A DNA stretch of 64,000 bases. It comes from DASRAA01 sp963814165. Its GTDB lineage: Bacteria > Acidobacteriota > Terriglobia > Terriglobales > Acidobacteriaceae. The translations under genes were made by a program, and so were the position numbers. Below, in pieces: positions 9,910-18,812 of the stretch. Below the pieces are notes generated by a model. It ran no database searches, was not told the DNA's origin, and saw only the letters and a list, made by a program, of their open reading frames with translations. Within the stretch, counting starts at the first letter, position 1, and every line of letters starts with the position of its first letter. The stretch is taken from NCBI GenBank assembly GCA_963814165.1, contig CAWFBW010000004.1:1-64000 (forward strand). Reading direction: 5' to 3'.

Positions 9910-10584
9910 CTAGTTGTGCTTGGCCGAGGCGGACTTCGAGCCAGATGTCTTTGCGCTGGCTGACTTAGGCGCGGGCGTGGCTGGCCCGGCCTCCTTGATC
10001 ACCTTATCAATCAACTGGTAAAGCTGTGTGCGATCAACGACTTCCACAAACGGAGTGCCGCGAGTCGTGTCGCTGACGACGTAAATCGTAGGGGTATGTT
10101 CGATGCCCACCCGCTGGCCAATGGCGTAGTCGGCCTTGACCTTGGCCGCAAGTTCCCCGGAGGGATCGACCACGAACGGGAAGCTTACCTTATTGTCGGC
10201 CGCGAAGCGCTCGGTCATGCCACGCAGGTTCTGCGGTGTGATCTGGGGCTGATTAGCGAAAATGAAGAGCCGATACTCATCCCCCAGCTTTTTCGACTTT
10301 GTATCGAAATAGCGCGCGTTCACCGCCGCCTGAAATGACCAGTTGTGCATGGGCAAGGGAAAATCGTACTGCACCAACGGGATGTCGTATTTCTTGGCAG
10401 CTTCATGGAGCAACGGTGCGGCGCGGGCGCAGTCGGGACACTGGTAGTCCTCGAAGACCAGGAGGGCAACTTTCGATCCCTTGGGAGGGCGCAGCAAGGA
10501 GGTGTCGCCAGCCCAGCAGGAGATTGCAGCCGCGAGCAAGAGAACGGTGGCAAGGGCGATCAGAGATGCCCGATTTCGATTCAT
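9910..10584 (-). CDS. DsbA-like thioredoxin-fold protein, exported
   Basis: A 224-residue protein with an N-terminal signal or anchor segment (about 8-24). Its thioredoxin fold carries the active site CPDC in EDYQCPDCARAAP, a cis-proline segment EHTPTIYVV and a Lys/Ser/Ala-rich tail. This matches DsbA/DsbG-like disulfide oxidoreductases of the cell envelope. ATG 10584 has AAGGATCACCGGGA upstream; the open frame extends to 10686. It follows the redoxin selenoprotein in the same direction, which suggests a shared thiol-redox role. Confidence 0.8.
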   Translation of the reverse strand: MNRNRASLIALATVLLLAAAISCWAGDTSLLRPPKGSKVALLVFEDYQCPDCARAAPLLHEAAKKYDIPLVQYDFPLPMHNWSFQAAVNARYFDTKSKKLGDEYRLFIFANQPQITPQNLRGMTERFAADNKVSFPFVVDPSGELAAKVKADYAIGQRVGIEHTPTIYVVSDTTRGTPFVEVVDRTQLYQLIDKVIKEAGPATPAPKSASAKTSGSKSASAKHN

Positions 10585-10770
10585 TCCCGGTGATCCTTGG
10601 TAACGCCGAACGGCACGGCGTACAGAAGTATGTAGGTTAATACTAACGGAATTGACGGGCGAGAGTCTCGCAGGAGAGCAGCGCAACGAAAAACAGCTCG
10701 CTCCCTCAACTCGATTGCGGGTGATATGACAGTTGACGGAGATAGCTGTCTTCCGCTCGGATAAACCCGA

Positions 10771-11574
10771 CTACGGCAACTTGCGGGCAGCGTCCAGAAT
10801 CTGCTCGGGCCGGGCGCGAACCCGATAGTCGTCGGTCAAATTGACCCAGCGAACTATGCCGGACGAATCGAGCAGGAACTCGGCGGGCCGGGCGATGTCG
10901 TGTCCGTTGACGCCGGCGCCGGGATGCAGGATATCGTATCGCCGGATGACTTCCGCGTTGGGATCGGACAGAAACGTGTAGGTGTAGCCGGCCTTGCGGC
11001 ACAGGTCGCGCGACTCTTGCGGCGAATCGACGCTGATGGCCACTGGCCGTACGCCAAGTTTTTCCAGCTCGGTCAGACTTTGCTCGATACCCCGTAACTC
11101 GGAGTTGCAGAACGGTCACCAATAGCCTCGGTAGAAGACCAGCAGAACGCCTTTGGGCGCTGAGCCATTCCCCGGCAACGGGGCCGAAAGTAGCTTGGCC
11201 AGCGATACTTGCTGGTTGTTGATGTCGGCCAGTTCGAATTCAGGGGCCTTCTGTCCGACGCGGGGCGCGCCCGCTGATGCCGGCAATTGCTTCGTCATGC
11301 CGAGGGTCAGGAAGCCGAAGAATCCGACAAGGACCACGCTGAGCAACCCGAGTATCGGACCGACGATCTTCCCGCGGTAATGCTCGGGATCACGGAAGGC
11401 GCGTTTCAGGCCATAAAACAGCACCATGAGGCCCGCCAAAAGAAGCATATAGTTCACCCACGCTACGTCGCGAGTCAACGGGAACCTCGCAAAGACAAAC
11501 GGGTAGCTGCCAAATCCAACGAGGCAGAGCAGAAACCCTGCGTACAAATGCCAGTTCCATCGGCGCACGGTCAT
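10771..11574 (-). CDS. Membrane-anchored redoxin-domain selenoprotein (in-frame TGA read as Sec)
   Basis: The frame runs from ATG 11574 (AGGAG upstream) to a TGA at 11116-11118 and continues in the same frame to the stop at 10771. Read through, it gives 267 residues: three hydrophobic segments (about 10-30, 40-56, 70-92), then an AhpC/TSA-type thioredoxin fold. The TGA is residue 153 and falls exactly where the family has its catalytic cysteine: FYRGYW-U-PFCNSEL, a UxxC redox motif. Downstream, VAISVDSPQES and the rest of the fold are intact, so this is not decay. Redoxin-type selenoproteins with this motif are known in bacteria. The alternative is a single TGC-to-TGA change, real or sequencing error. 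Confidence 0.82.
11092..11115 (-). promoter_or_regulatory. Candidate bacterial SECIS hairpin just after the TGA
   Basis: The 24 bases that follow the TGA on the coding strand can fold as CCGT pairing ACGG, a one-sided 5-base bulge, then AACT pairing AGTT around the loop CCG. The loop G is 16 bases after the TGA, about where bacterial SECIS elements place their guanosine. The stem is short, so this is a suggestion only. Confidence 0.4.
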
Positions 11575-11662
11575 TGCAGCGGCTCCTGTGAGGGGATTTA
11601 GACGGCTTCCACCCGATCCAGCGTCACGGGACATCGTACTTCATCCGGGGACCGCCAGAACA

Positions 11663-12031
11663 TCACTCCGATTGCGCCGCCCTTTGCAGATGTGTGTCTT
11701 TGAAAAACGTCGGATATTTCAGCCCGTAGCCGAGAGCGCGGTCGAACTCGATATGGGACAGCCAGATCAGGGCGAAGGACAGCGTGGACGTGTGGTGTGT
11801 CGCAAACGCAGCTGCTCCCAGAATCACAGGGAAAGCCGCAATGTGAACGAGGTTGGAAGATCTCGATCCGAGCAGCGAATTGGCAAGATAGCCGAGCATG
11901 CCGAGGTCGGGCCACAGGAAGAGCACGAAGAACCATCCCCAGCCCGCGCCGGTGAGGCGGTACAAGTACAACGTAAGGAGGAAGAGAACCGCACCTTCAA
12001 AGTGCAAGAGTATCCCGGGTCTCGACAACAT
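11663..12031 (-). CDS. DUF4260-family membrane protein
   Basis: A 122-residue integral membrane protein with about four hydrophobic segments and the DUF4260 end signature GYGLKYPTFFKDTHL. The charged loop WPDLGMLGYL and the HIAAF and WLSHIEFDRALG segments also fit. Function is unknown. It lies in a minus-strand run that leads into the selenoprotein gene. Confidence 0.8.
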   Translation of the reverse strand: MLSRPGILLHFEGAVLFLLTLYLYRLTGAGWGWFFVLFLWPDLGMLGYLANSLLGSRSSNLVHIAAFPVILGAAAFATHHTSTLSFALIWLSHIEFDRALGYGLKYPTFFKDTHLQRAAQSE

Positions 12032-12085
12032 GAGTCTCTGATTTCCTTTCGGAGGCGGGTGCTTTGGTGCACGCGCGTCTCGCGA

Positions 12086-12523
12086 TTACTTCGATTGGTT
12101 TCTCTGCTCCGGAGTTGAGATACGATTTCCTCGCCGCAGATACAGCGCAAGGTAGAAAATCATCGCGCCGCCGATGGGAAGGCCAATCAGGGTTCGCCAG
12201 TCTTTTTGCAAGACCGCGTTCAGGGTGTCGCCAAGCAAGTTGATTCCCAGGACCACGATCGCAGTCCAGATGCCCCTCGGCTGGCAGCGCCAGAGACCAA
12301 TGGCCGCGCTAATGCAGGCGGCGGAAACTGCCACCATGAGCAGTACTGCCCAGCTTCCCATGGCTGCAAAGCCCTCGTGCCCGCGAGGATTGATGCGCCA
12401 CAGCACATCAAGTGGGCTTCCGGGAAACAGCAATAGGAGGGCGGCGAGGCTGCTCATGCATGCGCCGAAACCGAAGAAGCACGATATGGTCGTGATGCCG
12501 TGGGGGCGTTGCTGTGCGGTCAT
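12086..12523 (-). CDS. Hypothetical membrane protein
   Basis: A 145-residue protein with four predicted membrane segments (about 12-34, 56-77, 84-98, 113-130) and a short charged tail. No family is recognised with confidence. It is 19 bp downstream of the SnoaL-like gene and 54 bp upstream of the DUF4260 gene, all in the same direction, so an operon is likely. Confidence 0.65.
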   Translation of the reverse strand: MTAQQRPHGITTISCFFGFGACMSSLAALLLLFPGSPLDVLWRINPRGHEGFAAMGSWAVLLMVAVSAACISAAIGLWRCQPRGIWTAIVVLGINLLGDTLNAVLQKDWRTLIGLPIGGAMIFYLALYLRRGNRISTPEQRNQSK

Positions 12524-12542
12524 GAGGAGCCGATTCCGGGCT

Positions 12543-12944
12543 TCAAGGCGTGCTCGCCGTTAGCTGGCGATGGTAGTCGGCGGCGTCGAAATGGCCCAGC
12601 GATTCGGCGATCAGGCCGTCGTCACCAATGCGCCATTCCTCGTGGCCGCTGATGCGAACATGCGCGCCGGTTCCGCCGGGGCCGGTATTGTGGCCGTCGA
12701 GCGTCCAGCGGTAAATGGCACGTTCGCCTTCGAAGGAGATGCTGACCATCATGACTCGCAGGTCGGGAAAGGCCGACATAAATGCCTGCGCAGCGGCTGT
12801 AACCGCGGTCCGCCCAACCGACGGCGAACCGTCATTGATGGTGAGTGAGCCGTCGGGCGCGAAGAAAGCCGCGACGCTGGCCGCATTCTGGCTGCACCAG
12901 GCAGCGGTGTAACGGGTTGCGAAGTCGAGAAGGTCAAAGCTCAT
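12543..12944 (-). CDS. SnoaL-like / nuclear transport factor 2 family protein
   Basis: A 133-residue cone-shaped alpha+beta barrel protein of the SnoaL/NTF2-like superfamily. Supporting segments are RYTAAWCSQNAASVAAFFA near the N-terminus, DLRVMMVSISFEGERAIYRW in the sheet, and SGHEEWRIGDDGLIAESLGH near the end. Such proteins are polyketide cyclase-like enzymes or small-ligand binders; the substrate is unknown. First gene of the minus-strand run towards the selenoprotein. Confidence 0.75.
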   Translation of the reverse strand: MSFDLLDFATRYTAAWCSQNAASVAAFFAPDGSLTINDGSPSVGRTAVTAAAQAFMSAFPDLRVMMVSISFEGERAIYRWTLDGHNTGPGGTGAHVRISGHEEWRIGDDGLIAESLGHFDAADYHRQLTASTP

Positions 12945-13133
12945 GTTGACGATGCCCGCAGTCAGGCCGTGGTGTGTTTCTGGCAGGTCTGCGCCCGCAC
13001 TTCGGCTAGCGTGATCCCACAGCGGGCCTCAGGGCCCCGACCATAGCTGAGGTCTGGCATGAGGGTCGCCGCAGTATACCGCAGGTCGCTAGTTCTGAAT
13101 GGCCGACCCCAAACCATGCCCGGCACTCGGCGA

Positions 13134-15773
13134 CTAATCGGAACGAAGAGCGGTCATTGGACTTACCCGGGCTGCCCGCCGTGCCGCCAGATAGCACACA
13201 GCAAGCGCAACCCCACCAAGGCCCAATACCACGCCAGCAAACGTGACCGGATCGGTCGCTTTCGTGCCGAACAACAGGTTCACCAGCAGTCGCGTGAGTG
13301 CCAACGACAGCGCCGTTCCAATCACGATGCCAAGCCCGGCCAGGATCATTCCCTGTTTGAGCAACAGGCGAATGATCATGCGGTATGACGCGCCGAGTGC
13401 GAGGCGAATTCCGATTTCGCGCGTCCGCTCCTCGACAATATAGGTGACCACTCCGTAGATTCCCAGGACGGCCAGCAGAAGGGCGATGGCGGCGAAGACC
13501 GCCATCAACACGGTTGCGAAGCGGGTTCGAGCCATGGATGCCGACAGCAGGCCCTCCAGCGTGCGGATGTCGGCAACGGGCTGGTCTTTGTCGAGACTCA
13601 CCACAGTTTCGCGCAGCGCCGGAGCCAATGCCAATGGGTCCCCGTTGGTGCGCACCACCAGCGTCATGAACGAGAACGACAGCTCGGGAAATGGCCAATA
13701 GGCGGTAGGCCGGATGTCTGCATCCAGCCCACCGTGCTTTACGTCGCCAACAACCCCGATGACCTCGCTCGGTGAATTCTCGCGCTTCATGTAGATGGTG
13801 ACGTGCTTGCCGATCGGATTTTCATTCGGCCACAGTTGGTTGGCCATCGACTGACTGATGACGACCGTGTGCGACAACTCCACGCCCTCACGCTCGTTGA
13901 AGCTCCTCCCCTGCAACAGCGGGATGCCCATGGTCTCGAAGTACTGCGGCTCGACAAGAGTAACGTTGATCACCGGCTTTTCTGCCATCGGAAGCGGCGG
14001 CCGCCCTTCGACGTCGACGCCAGTTCCGGCGATGATTCCTGCAAACGGCAGGAAAGCGTTGGCGCTGGCGGAGTGCACTCCCGGCAACTGCCGGAGCCGC
14101 GACAGAAGCTCTGCGTAAAATTGGGCGCGGCGCTCATCTTTTTCGTACTTGGCATTGGGCAGGAGCACACTTCCCGTGAGGACATTCTTCGAATCGAAGC
14201 CGGGATCGACCGCCATGAGCCGGGTGAGACTGCGGACCAGCAGACCTGCGCCCGTCAGCAGAATCAGCGCCAGCGCGACCTCGGCCACGACAAATCCACT
14301 GCGCGCGCGGCTGCGTTGCAAACCGCTCGAACCTTCGCGTCCTCCGTCATTCAGTGGCGCACTCGGAGCCGTACGCGCAGCCTGAATTGCCGGCGCGGTC
14401 CCAAAGAACACGCCCGTCAGCAGCGCTACCGCCATGGTGAACAGCAGCACGCGAATGTCCATCGACACGCCTTCCAGCGGGATCAGGTTCGCTGGAGCAA
14501 ACCCCAGCAGTGCTTTGGTGCTCCACCACGCCAGCAACAGTCCAGCAGCTCCGCCTAGCAGTGCGACCAGGCAGGTCTCTGTCAGGATTTGCCGCACGAC
14601 GCGTCTGGCCCCGGCGCCAACCGCCATGCGAATGGCAATTTCATGTTTTCTTGCGGCGGCCCGCGCCAGGAACAGCGTCGCCACGTTGGCGCACGCGATC
14701 AGCAACACCAGCCCCACCGCCGCCTGCAAGTAGCGAAGTCCGGGCTCAATTTCACCGACCAACTGCGCGCGCAGCGGAACCAGGTTCACGCCCCAGTTCT
14801 TCATGGCTGCGGGGTCTTCCGCCTCCAGACGCTTTGCAAGACTTGTCATCGCGCTTTGCGCTTGCGGCAACGTCACGCCGGGGCGCAGCAATCCAACAAC
14901 CTGCAGGTAGCGGCCGTGAGAAGTGGCGCGTTGACCGCTCAAGATCATCGGGACCCACATTTCAGGCGGCTTCTGGTAGAACGACTGCTGCTTGACGAAG
15001 AACTGAAAGCCGCGCGGCATCACGCCAATTACCGTTCGCGGTGTGCCATCGATCAGGACCTTGCGGCCAAGAATGTCGGGGTCGGAACCGTAGCGCCGCT
15101 GCCACAGCTCGAAACTCAGCAGCGCAACCTTGTCGGCACCTTCCGCACCGTCTTGGGCGGGCACGAACACGCGGCCCATCATCGCGTTCACGCCGAGTAG
15201 CGAAAACAGGTTCGGCCCGACATCTTGCATGGCGATCTGTTCCGGAGCGCCTCCTCCGGTCAAAATGCCCGTGTCGTTGAAGCAGATGGCCATTCCTTCG
15301 AAAACCGTGTTGTGTTGCTGCCAGTTTAGAAACGTCGCGGGCGAAGTTACGTTCTGTTTTTCCTGCTCGGTACGCTTCGTCTCCCACACCATCACCAGTC
15401 GCGAAGCGTTGGGATACGGCAGCGGTCGAATCAGCGTTGCGTTCACCACGCTAAATATGGCTGTGTTGGCCCCGATGCCGAGCGCGAGCGTGAGCACCGC
15501 AATCGTGGCAAACCCGGGATTCTTCCGCAGCATCCGCCAGCCAAAGCGCACGTCGTGCCAGAGAATCTCCAGAAACCCGACGCTGTTCATGCGATAAATC
15601 TCCTCGCGCACCAACGTCGGATTGCCCAGCTTCAAGTGCGCCGCGTGACGGGCCAGCTCTGGGGACATGCCACGAGCAATGTTGTCATCAATTTCGATCT
15701 GCAGGTGCGACTCCAGTTCGCGCGCCCGCTCGCGGTCCCATTCACGGCGATGAAAGAAACGGCGCCAACTCAT
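13134..15773 (-). CDS. ADOP-family duplicated ABC permease (MacB/FtsX type)
   Basis: An 879-residue permease with the acidobacterial duplicated-orphan-permease architecture. It has a charged N-terminal prefix (about 1-65), a first membrane helix after FGWRMLRKNPGF with the hallmark LALGIGANTAIFSVVNA, a MacB-type periplasmic domain, an FtsX domain (three helices near 340-460), and then a second periplasmic domain plus FtsX domain at the C-terminus (EERTREIGIRLALGAS). No ATPase gene is adjacent, which fits the orphan name. It starts 3 bp after the padR stop and is surely co-transcribed with it. Export substrate unknown. Confidence 0.9.
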   Translation of the reverse strand: MSWRRFFHRREWDRERARELESHLQIEIDDNIARGMSPELARHAAHLKLGNPTLVREEIYRMNSVGFLEILWHDVRFGWRMLRKNPGFATIAVLTLALGIGANTAIFSVVNATLIRPLPYPNASRLVMVWETKRTEQEKQNVTSPATFLNWQQHNTVFEGMAICFNDTGILTGGGAPEQIAMQDVGPNLFSLLGVNAMMGRVFVPAQDGAEGADKVALLSFELWQRRYGSDPDILGRKVLIDGTPRTVIGVMPRGFQFFVKQQSFYQKPPEMWVPMILSGQRATSHGRYLQVVGLLRPGVTLPQAQSAMTSLAKRLEAEDPAAMKNWGVNLVPLRAQLVGEIEPGLRYLQAAVGLVLLIACANVATLFLARAAARKHEIAIRMAVGAGARRVVRQILTETCLVALLGGAAGLLLAWWSTKALLGFAPANLIPLEGVSMDIRVLLFTMAVALLTGVFFGTAPAIQAARTAPSAPLNDGGREGSSGLQRSRARSGFVVAEVALALILLTGAGLLVRSLTRLMAVDPGFDSKNVLTGSVLLPNAKYEKDERRAQFYAELLSRLRQLPGVHSASANAFLPFAGIIAGTGVDVEGRPPLPMAEKPVINVTLVEPQYFETMGIPLLQGRSFNEREGVELSHTVVISQSMANQLWPNENPIGKHVTIYMKRENSPSEVIGVVGDVKHGGLDADIRPTAYWPFPELSFSFMTLVVRTNGDPLALAPALRETVVSLDKDQPVADIRTLEGLLSASMARTRFATVLMAVFAAIALLLAVLGIYGVVTYIVEERTREIGIRLALGASYRMIIRLLLKQGMILAGLGIVIGTALSLALTRLLVNLLFGTKATDPVTFAGVVLGLGGVALAVCYLAARRAARVSPMTALRSD

Positions 15774-15776
15774 GGC

Positions 15777-16130
15777 CTATTCCTCAGCCGGCCGCAGAAT
15801 CTGGTTGACGGCGCCTACCAGCTGGTTCCAACGGCTGGTTTGCCGGGCTAGTTGCTTCCGCCCTTTCGGAGTCAGGCGGTAGTACCGGGCCTTGCGATTG
15901 TTTTCAGAAGCACCCCATGAGGATGCAATCCACTCGCGGCTTTCCAGGCGGTGCAGTGCCGGGTAAAGCGAGCCATGCTCTACCTGCAAAACGTCTGCGG
16001 AACGGTGCTCAATGACGTGTGCGATGGTGTGACCGTGCGCGGGACCGAGCACGAGCGTCTGCAAAATCAGCAGGTCGAGCGTGCCTTGCAGCAGGTCGGC
16101 GTCCAACGGAGGTGCGCCTCGTTTGGGCAT
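15777..16130 (-). CDS. PadR-family transcriptional regulator
   Basis: A 117-residue PadR winged-helix repressor (LLQGTLDLLILQTL, then HGSLYPALHRLESREWI and ARYYRLTPKGRKQL). ATG 16130 is preceded by a run of eight G residues that serves as a Shine-Dalgarno-like stretch. PadR genes next to ADOP permeases are a common acidobacterial pairing in which the regulator controls the permease. Two identical palindromes lie just upstream, so autoregulation is likely. Confidence 0.9.
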   Translation of the reverse strand: MPKRGAPPLDADLLQGTLDLLILQTLVLGPAHGHTIAHVIEHRSADVLQVEHGSLYPALHRLESREWIASSWGASENNRKARYYRLTPKGRKQLARQTSRWNQLVGAVNQILRPAEE

Positions 16131-16148
16131 GCGAGAATGTCCCCCCCC

Positions 16149-16198
16149 TAGATGATCTACCGAGCAATGAAAACACTTATACTCCCATAGATGATCTA
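16149..16198 (-). promoter_or_regulatory. Two identical palindromic operator candidates upstream of padR
   Basis: The 11-base palindrome TAGATGATCTA (TAGAT, one base, ATCTA) occurs at 16149-16159 and again at 16188-16198, with centres 39 bp apart. Between them, on the minus strand, lies a TATAAG that could be the -10 of the padR promoter. The site layout suggests that PadR brackets and represses its own promoter. Confidence 0.65.
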
Positions 16199-16256
16199 GT
16201 GCAAGCTTGGAATGGCGGGCGAGACGGCTACGTGCTCCTGCCATGCGAGCGTGCCG

Positions 16257-18683
16257 CTACGGCTCTTGCGCTTCGCCGGCGGGCGAGACATTGGCTTGCT
16301 GGCAATCCTTGGCGGCTTCGAGCAACTTCTGGAACTCAGGAATCTCACGTATCTTGCGCAGCATGGGATCGAGTTGCAGGTTGGAATAGGCGCAGTAGTT
16401 TTGTTCGATGGCAGCGTTGAGCATGCGCATCGCGGCAGGCCGCAAGCCACAGTCAGCAAAAAGCGCGCCCTGATAGTAGAGAATCTCAGCGTCGGGAGCA
16501 GCGGGAGTGTTGGTTTCCGCTTCCTTCGCCAAGTCCTGAGCGTAGGAATAGGGACGCAGACCGAGACAGGCTTCCAGGAGGTCGCGGTGGTAGCGCGGTT
16601 GTATTGGCATCTTGCTGACGGCCACGCGCGCCGCATCGATGTTGCCTTCGCGCAGCAGTAGCGAGGGGGTAGCGTAATCTGCCCATTGGGAGCCCGCGTC
16701 AAGCTTGATGAAGTCGGCGGCGCGACTGGTGTCGCCGGCTTCCATGAACGCCCATGCACAAGAGCGGAAGGTGTAGTTCCCCGGATCGAGTGCGACTGCC
16801 TTGTTACATTCCTTCATTGCCGGGTCGAGCATGCCGGCGTAGCGGTACACGTAGCTCATGACGAAGTGCGCCTGGGCGTTCTCCGGCAGGCGCTGCACGA
16901 GCGTCTGGGCGGCCTCGTAGGCTTTGCCCAGCTCGCCTCGCTCCACGCGATGCGTGATGATCTGGCCCGCGGCCACCACTCGATTGGGGTCCAGCGCGAC
17001 GGCCCGCTCGAAAGCCTGTGTCGAGCGCTGGAACATCTCTTCCCCGCCATCGGAGTACTGCGAGTCATAGTATTCACGAAGCCCCAGTTCCTCCCATGCG
17101 GGAGCGTAGTTGGGGTCGGCAGTTACGGCGTGCTCCAGCACGGCGATAGCGTCTTTGTTAGGCCCCGGATCGTGCGACAGGGCAAGACTGTGCAGGTAGA
17201 GATCGTAGGCCGCCGGATCGTGGGGATGCGTGCCGGCTTCAGTTTGTGCTCCGCCCATTCCAATCGCGGGAAGCAGCCCCTGGGTCACCTGCTTGTTCAA
17301 GACCGATTGCAGTCCGATGAGATCATTGGCGGGCACCGTGACGTTGGATTGCCAGAGAAGCTTATCGGTGGAACCCTCGACGGCTTCCAGCGTAACCATG
17401 AGGTTGTCGCCCTGCTGCATGAAGTGGCCGGTCACGATGGTCCCCACGCGGAGTTCCGTGGCCGCAGTGCGAGGATCGACATCTTCGCCAACGTACTTGC
17501 GCGACATCAAGGATGGACGCACGTCCAAGGTACGGGTGCTGGTCAGCGCGTTGGCCACCTCGTCGGCCAATGCGTACCCTAGAAAATCGAGGCTCACATC
17601 GCCTTTTGTGTTTTGTAGTGGCAGCACGGCAACGCTGGTACGGGCGTGGGTATTTGCACGTTGTTTGAGAAACCACGCGCCCATCGGTATCAGCAAAGTA
17701 ATCAGCAGCGCGATGACACCCAACAGGATGTAGAGCGACTTGCGGCTGGTGGTCTGGAAGGTGCTGCTGGAAATTCGATATGGAAGCAGAGGCCGCATGC
17801 GCGCAGTGTCGGTCATGCCCGGCTCGGTCTCGCGCTTCAGCGACTGCAGGTCGCCCTTCATCGCCAACGCGTCGGGATAGCGCTTGCCGCGCTCCTTCTC
17901 CATGGCGCGGCCAATAATGCCTTCGAGCTCGGGAGGAAGCTTGGGATTCAACTTAAGCGGCGAGACCGGCTTGTGGGACATGATCGCCGCCATCGTCGCT
18001 ACCGCATTGTTCCCGGTAAACGGCCGCTGGCCGGTTGCCATCTGGTAGAAAACTACGCCCAGCGAAAACAGGTCGGTGCGGGCATCCAGCTCTTCGCCGC
18101 GCGCCTGCTCCGGCGACATATACACTGCGGTGCCGAAGATGTCGCCCGCCATGGTCAGCGGGTCTTCCAACTCGGTGCCGCCGGCACGCATTCCCGGAGC
18201 GAGCTTGGCCACGCCAAAATCCAGGACCTTCACCCGCCCGTTATTGGTGAGAAAGATGTTTGCGGGTTTGATGTCGCGGTGAATGATGCCCTTGGCATGG
18301 CAGGCCGCCAGCGCATCGGAAACCTGGATGCCAATGTCGAGGATGTCTTCCAACTCCATCGGCCCACCCATCATGCGCTCTTTCAGGCTGACGCCCTCCA
18401 GCCGCTCCATCACGATAAAGGGGTGCCCGTCGGAGTCTTCTATGTCATGGATCGTGCAAATTCCCGGATGGTTGAGCTGCGAGGCGGCACGTGCCTCCCA
18501 GAAGAAGCGGTCGAGGGCTTTGCGGTCGTGCACTAATTCAGGCGGGACAAACTTGAGTGCGACGTGACGGCCCAGCCGCGTATCTTCCGCTTCGTAGACA
18601 GCACCCATGCCCCCACCACCGAGTTTCGAAATGATTCGGTAATGGGAGACTGTCTGCCCAACCAAGCTGGCGGCGACGTCCAT
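16257..18683 (-). CDS. Membrane Ser/Thr protein kinase with TPR-like extracytoplasmic domain
   Basis: An 808-residue receptor-like kinase. The N-terminal kinase domain shows a glycine loop (KLGGGGMGAVYEA), the ATP lysine in VALKF, catalytic HRDIKPANI (about 135) and DFG (about 155). A single membrane helix follows at about 317-339. The C-terminal half has an adenylate-cyclase-associated-like sensor region (SVAVLPLQN, then LRVGTIVTGHF) and TPR-like helical repeats from about residue 480 to the end. This layout is common in Acidobacteria and suggests a phospho-signalling sensor. The target is unknown. The padR-permease operon begins just downstream, in the same direction. Confidence 0.9.
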   Translation of the reverse strand: MDVAASLVGQTVSHYRIISKLGGGGMGAVYEAEDTRLGRHVALKFVPPELVHDRKALDRFFWEARAASQLNHPGICTIHDIEDSDGHPFIVMERLEGVSLKERMMGGPMELEDILDIGIQVSDALAACHAKGIIHRDIKPANIFLTNNGRVKVLDFGVAKLAPGMRAGGTELEDPLTMAGDIFGTAVYMSPEQARGEELDARTDLFSLGVVFYQMATGQRPFTGNNAVATMAAIMSHKPVSPLKLNPKLPPELEGIIGRAMEKERGKRYPDALAMKGDLQSLKRETEPGMTDTARMRPLLPYRISSSTFQTTSRKSLYILLGVIALLITLLIPMGAWFLKQRANTHARTSVAVLPLQNTKGDVSLDFLGYALADEVANALTSTRTLDVRPSLMSRKYVGEDVDPRTAATELRVGTIVTGHFMQQGDNLMVTLEAVEGSTDKLLWQSNVTVPANDLIGLQSVLNKQVTQGLLPAIGMGGAQTEAGTHPHDPAAYDLYLHSLALSHDPGPNKDAIAVLEHAVTADPNYAPAWEELGLREYYDSQYSDGGEEMFQRSTQAFERAVALDPNRVVAAGQIITHRVERGELGKAYEAAQTLVQRLPENAQAHFVMSYVYRYAGMLDPAMKECNKAVALDPGNYTFRSCAWAFMEAGDTSRAADFIKLDAGSQWADYATPSLLLREGNIDAARVAVSKMPIQPRYHRDLLEACLGLRPYSYAQDLAKEAETNTPAAPDAEILYYQGALFADCGLRPAAMRMLNAAIEQNYCAYSNLQLDPMLRKIREIPEFQKLLEAAKDCQQANVSPAGEAQEP

Positions 18684-18812
18684 TGGCGGTAATGTTAGGC
18701 CGCGCGCGGTGATGGGTCAACTGAATGGGGCGGAAAGCGCTCAAGAGTGGCGTACTGACAACGATACGGGCTAACATGTGAGTCCATATCCCTCGTGAGG
18801 ATGGAGACATAC

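Noticed and set aside
10706..11122. A separate 138-codon frame at the downstream half of the selenoprotein
   Set aside because: It lies in a different frame with Arg-rich sequence. The in-frame TGA read as Sec gives a continuous, family-matching protein instead.
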